64,000 bases of DNA from Candidatus Poribacteria bacterium (GTDB lineage Bacteria; Poribacteria; WGA-4E; B28-G17). The position numbers and the translations under genes were made by a program. The notes beneath the pieces are model-generated. The model was not told where the DNA came from. It ran no database searches and worked only from the letters and a program-made list of their open reading frames with translations. Every line of letters begins with the position of its first letter. Position 1 is the first letter of the stretch. The stretch is from contig JAGGXZ010000224.1 of assembly GCA_021162805.1 (NCBI GenBank), forward strand, positions 1-64,000. The letters are read 5' to 3'. Below are positions 1 to 8,379 of the stretch, piece by piece.

Positions 1-126
1 CTCCAGATCTTGGGAAATGTCAGTAGCATTTTGGTCTCCTTGTAGGTAGGTAGCATTTTCATCGCCCCCTCCTACAAGGAAACCTTTTTTCTTCTTATTT
101 GTCAAGCCTTCGATGAACCATCTCAT
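1..126 (-). CDS. Unidentified ORF running off the left edge (partial)
   Basis: Reading leftward, an ATG at 126 opens 42 codons that stay open to the window edge (MRWFIEGL, a lysine run, then FLVGGGDEN). Only a weak GGAAG precedes it. The frame is the same as that of the fragment ending at the TGA at 142-144, and the intervening codons (EFPEA) read like protein. It may therefore be the next gene, or the continuation of the broken surface protein past an in-frame TGA. No family is recognised. The base composition is AT-rich like its right-hand neighbour. Confidence 0.4.
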   Translation of the reverse strand, partial: MRWFIEGLTNKKKKGFLVGGGDENATYLQGDQNATDISQDLE

Positions 127-141
127 AGCTTCCGGGAATTC

Positions 142-1343
142 TCAGTAGAAAAACCTTAGCCTCTTCATAAATCTATCTGAAATCCTTCCATCAGGCCCAA
201 ACCTGTCCTCTGGTAAGCCAACATTTGGTGGGTCCTGGTTCGTAATAAGTGTCTGAAACAACTCCTCTGTAGCAAGTTCGTTAAGGAAATGTATCCTATC
301 AGATCCTGGTAAATTTGGTTGATATTCAACATCACCTGCATCAGCAGTTGTATAATCTCCATCCCAATCATAGAATATTCCTCCTAATCCTGAAACTGGC
401 ATCCCTGTGCTGTATATTATAACCCAATTCTCGAGTGGTGTCAGATGAGCATCGTATTTACTTTTTGATATCTTCTTGGTTGGTGGATTCACTCCTACAT
501 GAACTACTGGCTTTATATAACCATTTGTGGCTTTAGGAATATCTTCCTCTATTATCCTCTTAGTTATATCTATCATTGCCTGCGGTATCTTTGCTATCTG
601 GGGTATGCCTAGACCACTCCCGTCTTTTACTATGTAATAGTTTACTATTCTACCTTTTGTGAAAATAGTGTCTCCTGGCTCCCAAAAGCGTTGACTACCT
701 CCTAAAGTCCACCAGCCTGTACCTACTCCTGTCCTGTATAAACCTAAGTACTGTACATCTATATCCTCTTCTGAGGCTAAGGGCATATACCATCTTAGGT
801 CTTCATCTATTAGTATCCATCCTCCATGAGTTATATAGCCATCCTTGGAAAATACATATACATAACTACCACCAAATAAATTTATACTAAACTCCCCTGA
901 GGAATCTGTATGTGCTTTATATGTGTAAAATCTTTCTCCTACTATCCTTTCTGGTGCTCGGTTAAGTAAACTCTTTATACTACCCATCGCATTTTCATTT
1001 AACCGCATTAATTTTACATATACATTATCTAAGGGAATCTCTTTGAACATGTCTTTTACTATCCCTGAAAAGGTGTAGCCTTTTAATACACCCTCTCTTT
1101 CTGCAGTATAACTTAATCCTGTGGGATCTGTTATTACTACCTTTTTATATTATAACGTCCTGGATATTTTATTTTTGGACCTACTGTAAGTATATTAAAT
1201 CTACCAACATAAGTCTTCCAAGAAACATTGTAATATTTATACTCTTTACCATCTATATACACCTTTACTTCTAACTCATCTTTTGAATTATTTGGGTCCA
1301 CAACATTATTAAACCTAAAAGCTATTGGACCTAAAAATTCTAC
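142..1343 (-). pseudogene. Frameshifted C-terminal part of the dockerin/PKD lipoprotein
   Basis: This stretch continues the lipoprotein gene to its right, but in two other frames. Adding one base to the G7 run at 1344-1350 lets the upstream protein read on through VEFLGPIAFRFNNVVDPN and some 60 more residues. Adding one base to the T5 run at 1142-1146 then joins that to a 30-residue lead-in and the 302-codon frame ending at 142. The lead-in plus the first 75 residues of that frame look like a carboxypeptidase-regulatory-like beta-sandwich (YTFSGIVKD, then TDSSGEFSINLFGG, then VFSKDGYITHGG). The rest is unrecognised, with aromatic-rich and DWDGDY stretches. Both lesions lie in homopolymers, so sequencing error is as likely as real decay. 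The segment is clearly more AT-rich than the rest of the window. Confidence 0.6.
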
Positions 1344-2677
1344 GGGGGGGCTATTTCTTTAGGGCCTATGTAAATCCCTAAAACTTGCGGACTGCCATCC
1401 TTTAGCTCTATTTCTTTACTTATCTTACTCTCTAAACCTGAGCTATTACTTACTATTATAGTGGGACTTAATTTACCTGCCTTCCTATACTCATGTTCTA
1501 CTGGCTTTACCTCTTTACTAACTAAATCTATCTTACCATCTCCCTCAAAATCAAATCTCACTTCTTTTATCTTGCCACTACCACTATCTACTACCTTTGG
1601 AACTAGGGTAAGAGTGTATGGTGTATACATCTCTTCCTTTATCCCTTCTATACTTAACTCTATCTTCGGTGCACTACCCTTTAACTCGAACTCCAGGCTC
1701 TTACTGCTTGATAGGCCGTGCGGATCCTTCACCGTGGCGATAACCTTCTGTTTGCCGTATTTATCGAACGCGGCTTCCACCTTAATTCCCGTATAATCCG
1801 CCTTTCCATCTCCGTCTATATCCCATGCTACGTTTAACAGGTTATCGTCGGGATCGCTTACCTGGGCGGATAGTTCGACCTTAACGGGAAGGGTGACGCC
1901 CTCTGCCTTCCAGCTCAGTTTATTTATAACCGGGGTGCCGTCCAGCACCTCAAGCTCCAGTTCCTTGCGATCGGCGAAGCCGTTCTTATCGACCACCTCA
2001 AGCGATATGGTATCCCTGCCGACCTTCGTCAATTTTCTCGTCAGAGTGGGATCATGTGAATCGACAGCTCCGTCGCCGTCCACATCCCATTTGAAATCCA
2101 CGAGATCCCCTTTCGATCCCGATCCGTCGATCAGGATCTCCTCGCCCGTGTAGAGCTTCAGTTTCTGAGGCGTCAGGCCGAGGTCTTCGTCGTAGAGCGT
2201 CTTCTTGCCTCTTCTCAGGACGATCTTCGCTTTGGGATACGTTATCTTCTCCCCGTAATGTCTGCCCACGAGGGCGAGGTCGAAGATATCTATCCTGCCG
2301 TCGCCGTTGACGTCGCAGGATCGGGTTTTATCGGTGATATCCTTCCCGTAGCTCTTGCCCAGCAGCGTCAGGTCGAATATGTTCACCTCGCCGTCGCCGT
2401 TGATGTCCCAGGGATAGGGTTTGGCGGGCCGGGAGTTCGGGGTTGAGGTGGAGAGGTTCAACAGAACGGCTCCGTTCCCCGATCTTCTGGCCATCCTGGA
2501 TCTGATCCTCCCCCTCTCGCGGGAAGGGGCGGTCTGGGAGGCGGTTTGAAGGCGGACAGTCCCTCCTTCGGCCTTCAACTGTACCGTCTCCCTGGTGGGG
2601 GACATGGAGGGTTTATCGCCGCCACATGCGGCGATGAACAGAGCCAGAACGACGACGATAAGGGATATGATCCTCAT
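1340..2677 (-). CDS. Dockerin and PKD-domain lipoprotein
   Basis: Predicted lipid-anchored surface protein. Residues 1-18 are a lipoprotein signal ending in LFIAAC, so Cys18 would be lipidated. A low-complexity linker follows. Residues about 89-142 form a dockerin-like pair of calcium loops (DINGDGEVNIFDL and DVNGDGRIDIFDL). Three PKD-like beta-sandwiches follow at about 147-245, 250-335 and 336-430, with WDVDGDG and WDIDGDG signatures. The frame stops shortly after a run of seven C on this strand; one extra base would extend it by hundreds of residues (see 142-1343). Codon usage turns from GC-rich to AT-rich around position 1700, inside the gene. A role in adhesion or carbohydrate-complex assembly is inferred from the domains only. 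Confidence 0.8.
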   Translation of the reverse strand: MRIISLIVVVLALFIAACGGDKPSMSPTRETVQLKAEGGTVRLQTASQTAPSRERGRIRSRMARRSGNGAVLLNLSTSTPNSRPAKPYPWDINGDGEVNIFDLTLLGKSYGKDITDKTRSCDVNGDGRIDIFDLALVGRHYGEKITYPKAKIVLRRGKKTLYDEDLGLTPQKLKLYTGEEILIDGSGSKGDLVDFKWDVDGDGAVDSHDPTLTRKLTKVGRDTISLEVVDKNGFADRKELELEVLDGTPVINKLSWKAEGVTLPVKVELSAQVSDPDDNLLNVAWDIDGDGKADYTGIKVEAAFDKYGKQKVIATVKDPHGLSSSKSLEFELKGSAPKIELSIEGIKEEMYTPYTLTLVPKVVDSGSGKIKEVRFDFEGDGKIDLVSKEVKPVEHEYRKAGKLSPTIIVSNSSGLESKISKEIELKDGSPQVLGIYIGPKEIAPP

Positions 2678-2739
2678 CTCTTCGCCTCTATCTCATTTCG
2701 GAGTTCCAATTTTCATTTTATCACAAATCGCAAATTAAA

Positions 2740-3426
2740 TCAACCGTCCGCCGAGCTTCCCGGTAGGGGCGAGGCATTCGAGGAATGCCTCGCCCCTACT
2801 AAATGGGTGAGACAGTTAAATGCGATCATCTTCGGTTGGGCGAAGCCATCATGCTCCACCATCCGCAGCCGAGTTAACCCCGTTGGATCGATGGTGCAAT
2901 GAACGAAGGCCAGAGGTAAGGGCCAGTGCAGAAGATAGCTCAGCAAGGTCACGATAACCCCGTGATGGGAGAAAAAGGCTATCGTCTTGTCGCTGGGGTT
3001 CTCGACCCGGTAGAGATGACCCGACTTCACGTAACCGAAGGAGCTCATGACCTCATCGAACCCATTGGAGACGCGATCGAACTGCGCCTTCCCCTCGGGC
3101 ATAGCGCCGTGAGGTTCGAGGCAGTCCTCATAGGTCGGCAGCGACGATCCGCTGAGGAAAAGGGTTCCCGGGGCGTTCCACAGATAGAGATCCCCCCTCA
3201 TGATCCCAACCTCGCGGAGCCACTCCAGGGTCACGGGTTCAATCCCCTTTATCCTGGCCGTATATTGACAGGTATGGCGTGCCCGCCCGTTCGGGCTCTG
3301 AAAGATGGCATCTATGGGCACATCGGCCAGAAACTCGGCCAATCGTTTCGCCTCCTCGTGGCCTTTCGGGGTTAAGGTATCGTTCGCGTAGTCAGGGTCA
3401 CCATGCCGTATGAGGATAATCTCCAC
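2740..3426 (-). CDS. Histidine phosphatase (phosphoglycerate mutase-like) family protein
   Basis: The catalytic RHG motif is at residues 8-10 (IILIRHGDPDY). The basic pocket follows (SPNGRARHTCQ), and the second catalytic His lies in FFSHHGVIV. Family members remove or transfer phosphate on small metabolites through a phosphohistidine, and the substrate cannot be told from sequence. The 228-residue length is normal. The gene follows the D-aminoacylase gene by 25 bases on the same strand and may be co-transcribed. Its last 20 or so codons run through a perfect 15-bp palindrome (2764-2798) that belongs to a dispersed repeat family, so the natural C-terminus may have been replaced by repeat insertion. 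Confidence 0.85.
   Translation of the reverse strand: MEIILIRHGDPDYANDTLTPKGHEEAKRLAEFLADVPIDAIFQSPNGRARHTCQYTARIKGIEPVTLEWLREVGIMRGDLYLWNAPGTLFLSGSSLPTYEDCLEPHGAMPEGKAQFDRVSNGFDEVMSSFGYVKSGHLYRVENPSDKTIAFFSHHGVIVTLLSYLLHWPLPLAFVHCTIDPTGLTRLRMVEHDGFAQPKMIAFNCLTHLVGARHSSNASPLPGSSADG
2764..2798. repeat. Dispersed palindromic repeat (copy 1)
   Basis: Perfect inverted repeat with arms TAGGGGCGAGGCATT and its complement around a 5-base loop. The same arm sequence forms the 16-bp palindrome at 62991-63032. Two copies 60 kb apart indicate a dispersed REP-like family. This copy lies inside the 3' end of the histidine phosphatase frame. Confidence 0.85.
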
Positions 3427-3451
3427 CTTATTCCTCCTTTCTCTATCCCTA

Positions 3452-5041
3452 CTACTTGGATCTCAGCACCTTTCCCGGAAGCGCCCCCGTGAGGACGCCG
3501 TTTAGAATCACGGGCGTCCCGTTCACCAGAACATGATGGATTCCCTCCGGCTTCTGTTGGGGATTTTCGTATGTTCCCCTGTCGATGATGCGATCGGGAT
3601 CGAATATCACGATATCGGCGAAATACCCCGGCCGTATCAATCCTCTTCCCTTCAGACGGAATTTCCTGGCAGGGAGGGAGGTCATCCGTCTGATCGCCTC
3701 CGGCAGATCCATCACACCGCCCTGACGGACATATCTTCCCAGTATGCGAGGGAAGGTTCCGAAACAGCGCGGATGTGGCTTGCCGACCTTGAGCTTCCCC
3801 CTGAACCCCTTCACCGATCCGTCCGTCCCGAACATCGTCATCGGGAACCGCATCACCTCGATCACGTCATCCTCACACATGAGGAAGGTGATCATGGAGG
3901 TTCGAACCTTGTCCCGGCGCAACAGATGTATCAGGGCGTCAAAGGGAGAGGTGTTCAACTCATCGGCCACCTCATCCAATCTTTTGCCTTCAAACCCTTT
4001 AAGCTCCTCGCTGACGACCTCAGAAACCATGACGGTATGCCATTCATCCCGTGTCGGATACAGATCCTCCAGGTATGATCGGATCCTCTCCAGGGCATCG
4101 GGCTCGCCGAGCCGCTGGAGCAGCCGTTCGTCTCCGCCTTCATGAGCCCATTTCGGTATCAGCATCTTGAGTGAGGTGGCCCCGGCAGTATACGGATACT
4201 GATCGCATGAGACATCCAGCCCCTGAGCGTTGGCCTCTTCGATCATGTGAAGCGTCCGTCTCACCTTCCCCCAGTTGCGTTTCCTGGTGGCTTTATGATG
4301 GGAGATCTGAAGGGGGACCTCCGAATCTCGGATCGTTTCGATGGCCTCCTGAACCGATTCGATCAGGTTATCCCCCTCGTCTCGTATATGAGTGGCGTAG
4401 ACCCCGTCGAACCTTTGCAGTATCCGACAGAGCGAGGAGAGCTCATCGATCTCCGAGTAGCTTCCCGGCGGGTAGAAGAGCCCTGACGACATTCCGATGG
4501 CCCCTTGCTCCAGCGCCTCCTCCAGTAGGTATCCCATGCGGTCCAGCTCATCTCCCCTAGGCGATCTCGCCTCATATCCGATGACATCGGCTCGGATCAC
4601 GCCGTGACCGACCATCGTGGCGTAGTTGTATCCTATCCCCTGCGATTCCAGTATATCCAGGAATTCCCCGATCTTCCGCCACCTCACCTCAACCCCGTAT
4701 CTGGAACACCAATCATCCCGTTCACGCCGGAGGGGTTCGATCAGCAGCGGTCCGGGCGAGAAACCGCAGTTGCCGGATATCTCGGTCGTGATACCCTGGG
4801 CGACCTTGCTCTCCGCCGAGGGTTCGACCAGAAGTTCATAGCTCGTGTGCCCGTGTGCGTCGATGAACCCGGGGGCGACGATCAGGCCGGTGGCATCTAT
4901 GACGGTCTGAACCTTATCCGAGATCTCCGAGGGCAACCGACCGATCCTCTCGATCCTCTCTCCCCGTATGAGGAGATCGGCCTTCACGGGTTCTCCTCCA
5001 CTTCCGTCTATCACCTGTCCTCCACGTATCAGAACATCCAT
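3452..5041 (-). CDS. N-acyl-D-amino-acid deacylase (D-aminoacylase family amidohydrolase)
   Basis: Probably hydrolyses N-acyl-D-amino acids (or related N-acyl compounds) to the free amino acid. The amidohydrolase layout is complete: an N-terminal beta segment (MDVLIRGGQVIDGSGG), the metal-binding APGFIDAHGHTS, SGNCGFSPGP with the D-aminoacylase cysteine, further metal or substrate histidines in ATHIRDEG and QISHHK, the aspartate in MFGTDGSV, and the C-terminal RGLIRPGYFADIVIFDP. The 529-residue length is typical. The ATG at 5041 begins directly at the conserved N-terminus. It lies divergently from the FAD oxidoreductase gene and upstream of the histidine phosphatase. Exact substrate not determinable. 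Confidence 0.9.
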   Translation of the reverse strand: MDVLIRGGQVIDGSGGEPVKADLLIRGERIERIGRLPSEISDKVQTVIDATGLIVAPGFIDAHGHTSYELLVEPSAESKVAQGITTEISGNCGFSPGPLLIEPLRRERDDWCSRYGVEVRWRKIGEFLDILESQGIGYNYATMVGHGVIRADVIGYEARSPRGDELDRMGYLLEEALEQGAIGMSSGLFYPPGSYSEIDELSSLCRILQRFDGVYATHIRDEGDNLIESVQEAIETIRDSEVPLQISHHKATRKRNWGKVRRTLHMIEEANAQGLDVSCDQYPYTAGATSLKMLIPKWAHEGGDERLLQRLGEPDALERIRSYLEDLYPTRDEWHTVMVSEVVSEELKGFEGKRLDEVADELNTSPFDALIHLLRRDKVRTSMITFLMCEDDVIEVMRFPMTMFGTDGSVKGFRGKLKVGKPHPRCFGTFPRILGRYVRQGGVMDLPEAIRRMTSLPARKFRLKGRGLIRPGYFADIVIFDPDRIIDRGTYENPQQKPEGIHHVLVNGTPVILNGVLTGALPGKVLRSK

Positions 5042-5154
5042 TTTGAATCTCCTGATCTCAAGCGGGATTTAAACCCTCCCCTGATGGGGGAAGCAGAGGA
5101 ATATAACGTTCAACGCTGGCAGTCGGCTGACGCCGTATGATCGACATTTTACGT

Positions 5155-5184
5155 TTGACATTGTATCCCCAAGTTTGGTATCCT
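5155..5184 (+). promoter_or_regulatory. Sigma-70-type promoter for the FAD oxidoreductase operon
   Basis: TTGACA at 5155-5160, an 18-bp spacer, then TATCCT at 5179-5184. Transcription would begin near 5191, about 30 bases before the proposed GTG start at 5220. Confidence 0.55.
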
Positions 5185-5219
5185 TTTGCGGTGTGTAAAG
5201 CTTGGAGGGTGAGACAACC

Positions 5220-6341
5220 GTGGATGTGATCGTTCAGGATAGGGTTACTCTGCCGATGTTGGATAAATGCGACGTGGTGGTCGTGGGCGGAGGGCTTTCG
5301 GGAGTTGCCGCCGCCGTGGCCACAGCGAGGAAAGGGATGGATACGGTCCTGGTTGCCGAAAGGAGTTACCTCGGTAAGGAGGTGGTCTCATCCCGTTCCT
5401 GTATTCTGGACCAAACCGATAAGGTCCTCTCGCCGGCGATAAAGGAGGAGATAATCGGGATATTACAGGAAGCGGGGGGGTATAAGAGGAATAGGATCGA
5501 TGTCTCTATACTACAGCTTGTTTTGGATAGGCTCCTTCGGGAATCCCTCGTAAGGATCTATTTCCTCTCCAAGGCAAGCGGGGCGGTTGTCGAGGACGGG
5601 GCCGTTAAAGGGGTCATAATCGCCAATAAATCCGGAAGGCAGATCATCTCGTGTGATCTGGTGGTCGATGCCTCAGATGGGGCCGTGGTCGCCCGTTTGG
5701 CGGGTGCTCGCTTTCAGAGGGAGGACGAGTTTATAACGGTCAGGAGCTCATTCGTAGTCAATAACTCCGCTCTGGAAACGCCCGTCGTCGTCAGGGTGCC
5801 CTCTGAGATGGAGCTCGCTGACGATCGAGTCTATATCGATCCGACCCTCTGGAACGGCGAACTGATCGTCACCTTCTACCTTTACGGCAGATACAATCCC
5901 ACAAATCCCAGATCCTTCTCCACGGCCAGCTTCAACTCGATGAGAAAGGTTTTCGAGATCATGAACTATCTGAAGGGAAACGTGCCTGGATTTGAAAACG
6001 CCATGCTCACGGGGATCAGCGATGAACCGCTGTTCCTCAACGGCCCCAGGATCGTCGGCCAGGATATGGTGACCTTTCATGAAGCTATAGCCGAGCATAT
6101 CGTTCCGCCGGGGGTGGGATGTGCTGTGACCTATATGGAGGATATGAACGAGGAGACCGCATTGTTCTATATCCCATATGGATGTCTTAGACCTCGCGGG
6201 CTTAGAGGTATACTGGTCTGCAGCCCTCATATCTCCGTCGATCAGGTGATACAGCCGTTCCTGTATCAATTTTCAAACGCTATCCAGCTTGGGGAAAGCA
6301 CCGGCAGATTTATAACTGGCGTGCTCCGAAGGGGAGGATAA
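5220..6341 (+). CDS. FAD-dependent oxidoreductase (FAD_oxidored family)
   Basis: The Rossmann FAD-binding site is near the N-terminus (VVVVGGGLSGVAAAVATARKG). A second nucleotide-binding element follows in the SCDLVVDASDGAVVARLAG segment, typical of the FAD-dependent dehydrogenases common in Poribacteria-like genomes. I prefer GTG at 5220 because GGAGG sits 11 bases upstream; a TTG at 5202 would put that Shine-Dalgarno inside the gene. Substrate unknown. It is followed 5 bases later by a longer paralogue with the same N-terminal fold, so the pair looks like a tandem duplication. At about 373 residues it lacks the HEAT-like tail of the neighbour. Confidence 0.8.
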   Translation: MDVIVQDRVTLPMLDKCDVVVVGGGLSGVAAAVATARKGMDTVLVAERSYLGKEVVSSRSCILDQTDKVLSPAIKEEIIGILQEAGGYKRNRIDVSILQLVLDRLLRESLVRIYFLSKASGAVVEDGAVKGVIIANKSGRQIISCDLVVDASDGAVVARLAGARFQREDEFITVRSSFVVNNSALETPVVVRVPSEMELADDRVYIDPTLWNGELIVTFYLYGRYNPTNPRSFSTASFNSMRKVFEIMNYLKGNVPGFENAMLTGISDEPLFLNGPRIVGQDMVTFHEAIAEHIVPPGVGCAVTYMEDMNEETALFYIPYGCLRPRGLRGILVCSPHISVDQVIQPFLYQFSNAIQLGESTGRFITGVLRRGG

Positions 6342-6346
6342 CAGGG

Positions 6347-8203
6347 ATGGAGGTTCGAGAGCCGGTATGGATCGGAGATGACTGTCGATCCATCGATCTC
6401 CCCTCAAGGGAGATCGAGATCGTCGATAAAGCCGACGTGCTGGTTGTGGGTGGTGGAACGGCAGGCGTTCCGGCCGCGATCGCCGCCGGGAGGCGAGAGG
6501 CCGATGTGGTGCTTGTGGAAAGTAATCCTTTCCTCGGTGGAACCGCCACAGCCGGCAAGGTACACGTATACTATTACGGCGTAGGAGGCGGACTGCAGGC
6601 TGAGATCGAAAGAAAAACCCTCAAGCTTCAGGAGAGATTCGAGATCAAATCCTTCGGCTTACATCCCGAATGCAAGAAACTCGTGCTACAGGAAATGGCG
6701 CGTCAGGCGAAGGTCAGAACCTATCTGAAGACCTTAGCCGTGGGCGTGATCATGGAGGGAAATACCGTCAGAGGCGTTATAGTCGAAAACATATCAGGAC
6801 GAAAGGCTATAATGGCTGAGGTGATCGTGGATGCCACAGGTGATGGGGATATAGCCGCCATGGCCGGGGCGGAGTTTAGAGTGGGCAGGGAAACGGACGG
6901 GTTCACACAGCCCTACTCGTTGCCGCCGGTGAAGCTGGAGGAGAAAGGATTGAGATATGTTAACTTCGATGCAGGATGGCTTGATCCTTCGGATATAAGG
7001 GATATATCAAAAGCGCTCCTGGAAGCGAGATCACACCTGTGGAAGGATGAAGGATACAGGGAATCCGATAGATATATCGAAATCGCCACCATGCTCGGCG
7101 TCCGCGAGAGCAGATGGGTGATCGGCGATTATGTGCTGACGCTCATGGATCAGATCGAAAATAGGAGGTTCCCCGATGTCATCGCTCGATGCTGGGCGAA
7201 TTACGACAATCACGCCGTCGATTATGAAAACGAGAGCGAACTGGCCCAGATATGGGTGTCGATCCTGGGCTTATGGGGTAAAGAGATAGGATGTGATGTG
7301 CCATACCGATCGCTCCTGCCTAAAGGGATTGAGAACTTGATCGTCGCCTGTAGGGCGATCTCAGCCGATCATGACGCTCAGATGGCGTTGAGGATGCAGA
7401 AAACGATGGAGGTCATCGGTGAGGCGGCAGGGATAGCAGCGGCGCTTTCGGCCAAGCAGGGTATACCTCCGAGACAGCTCGATCCCAAGAAAATACAGGC
7501 CATACTGGTGCAAAGCGGGGTGCTCGAGCCCACCGTCCTGGATAAAGCCCATTATATGGAACAACCCGTCTCGCCAAAACCGGGGCTTAACGAACTGATC
7601 GGGAAACTGGCGGAGGAGGATAACTCCGAAACGATATGGCAGATCACGAGATACGGCGGTGAAGCCGTTCCCAGGCTTCTTGAGCTTCTCTCATCAGACG
7701 ATAAGGAGCTTCGGTTCTCCGCCGCCATCGCCCTCGGAATCTTGAGGCGTGTCGAAGCCGCCCCTGAACTGAGACGGGCTTTAACCGAGGAACACAGAGA
7801 ACTGAGCGATCCGAGGGCCGTTCCCAGGCGTATAGCGGCGGCGATACTTCTGGGGATGATAGGGTATAGTGAAGCCGCGCCCGACCTCGCGAATATCCTT
7901 CGCGAACCGGATATAGATCCGCATTCCGCCACCTTCCTCATAAAGGCCCTTGGCAAGATGGGAGATCCCTCGTGCGTCGACCCGATCAGAGAATACGTCC
8001 AAAGCGAACTTCCCGACATGCCGGTTAAACTCAGCGGAGGCGCCGTGGAAAGCTCCATGCGTTGGAGCGTGGATATCGCCGCCGGTCAGGTTCTGATGAA
8101 GTTCGGCGATCCCATGGGAGAGGAGATCGTCAGAAGATATCTGGACGATCCCAGATCACCCGTCAGGAGATATGCACATAAAGTGCTCGGAGGGAAGGGA
8201 TAA
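6347..8203 (+). CDS. FAD-dependent oxidoreductase fused to HEAT-like repeats
   Basis: Residues about 28-60 form the FAD-binding Rossmann motif (ADVLVVGGGTAGVPAAIAAG), followed by LVESNPFLGGTATAG. The VIVDATGDGDIAAMAGAEFR motif near residue 160 and KGIENLIVACRAISADHDAQ near 325 are typical of FAD_oxidored proteins. From about residue 430 the sequence becomes helical HEAT-like repeats (RYGGEAVPRLLELLSSDD, then RFSAAIALGILRRVEAAPEL, and others) to the end at 618. The repeats probably bind a partner protein. Co-directional with, and 5 bases from, its shorter paralogue. Reaction and partner unknown. Confidence 0.85.
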   Translation: MEVREPVWIGDDCRSIDLPSREIEIVDKADVLVVGGGTAGVPAAIAAGRREADVVLVESNPFLGGTATAGKVHVYYYGVGGGLQAEIERKTLKLQERFEIKSFGLHPECKKLVLQEMARQAKVRTYLKTLAVGVIMEGNTVRGVIVENISGRKAIMAEVIVDATGDGDIAAMAGAEFRVGRETDGFTQPYSLPPVKLEEKGLRYVNFDAGWLDPSDIRDISKALLEARSHLWKDEGYRESDRYIEIATMLGVRESRWVIGDYVLTLMDQIENRRFPDVIARCWANYDNHAVDYENESELAQIWVSILGLWGKEIGCDVPYRSLLPKGIENLIVACRAISADHDAQMALRMQKTMEVIGEAAGIAAALSAKQGIPPRQLDPKKIQAILVQSGVLEPTVLDKAHYMEQPVSPKPGLNELIGKLAEEDNSETIWQITRYGGEAVPRLLELLSSDDKELRFSAAIALGILRRVEAAPELRRALTEEHRELSDPRAVPRRIAAAILLGMIGYSEAAPDLANILREPDIDPHSATFLIKALGKMGDPSCVDPIREYVQSELPDMPVKLSGGAVESSMRWSVDIAAGQVLMKFGDPMGEEIVRRYLDDPRSPVRRYAHKVLGGKG

Positions 8204-8205
8204 AG

Positions 8206-8379
8206 ATGGTTCCGATCGCCACCGTCACACATCCCACCGCCCAGGTGACGCATGAAGCAGCCATAGGAAGCGTCGACAGGAAACAGCTTCTGACCCTGAT
8301 GGCGCGGGGGCTGAGGGAGGATGAGGCAGTGGATGTGATCATAAAGGGCATGTTGGGCAGAGAGAAGGACATCGGATGA
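8206..8379 (+). CDS. Free-standing C-terminal fragment of SufB/SufD (57 aa)
   Basis: This small frame starts two bases after the FAD-oxidoreductase stop, behind the purine-rich GGGAAGGGA. It encodes 57 residues containing THPTAQVTHEAAIGSVDR and LMARGLREDEAVDVIIKGML. These match the conserved end of SufB/SufD iron-sulfur scaffold proteins. No other part of a SufB/D gene is nearby. The frame ends in TGA overlapping the ATG of the next gene (8376), an arrangement usual for translated operon members. It may be a functional micro-gene, perhaps an interaction module, or a remnant kept by chance. Family recognition is firm; function is not. Confidence 0.7.
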   Translation: MVPIATVTHPTAQVTHEAAIGSVDRKQLLTLMARGLREDEAVDVIIKGMLGREKDIG

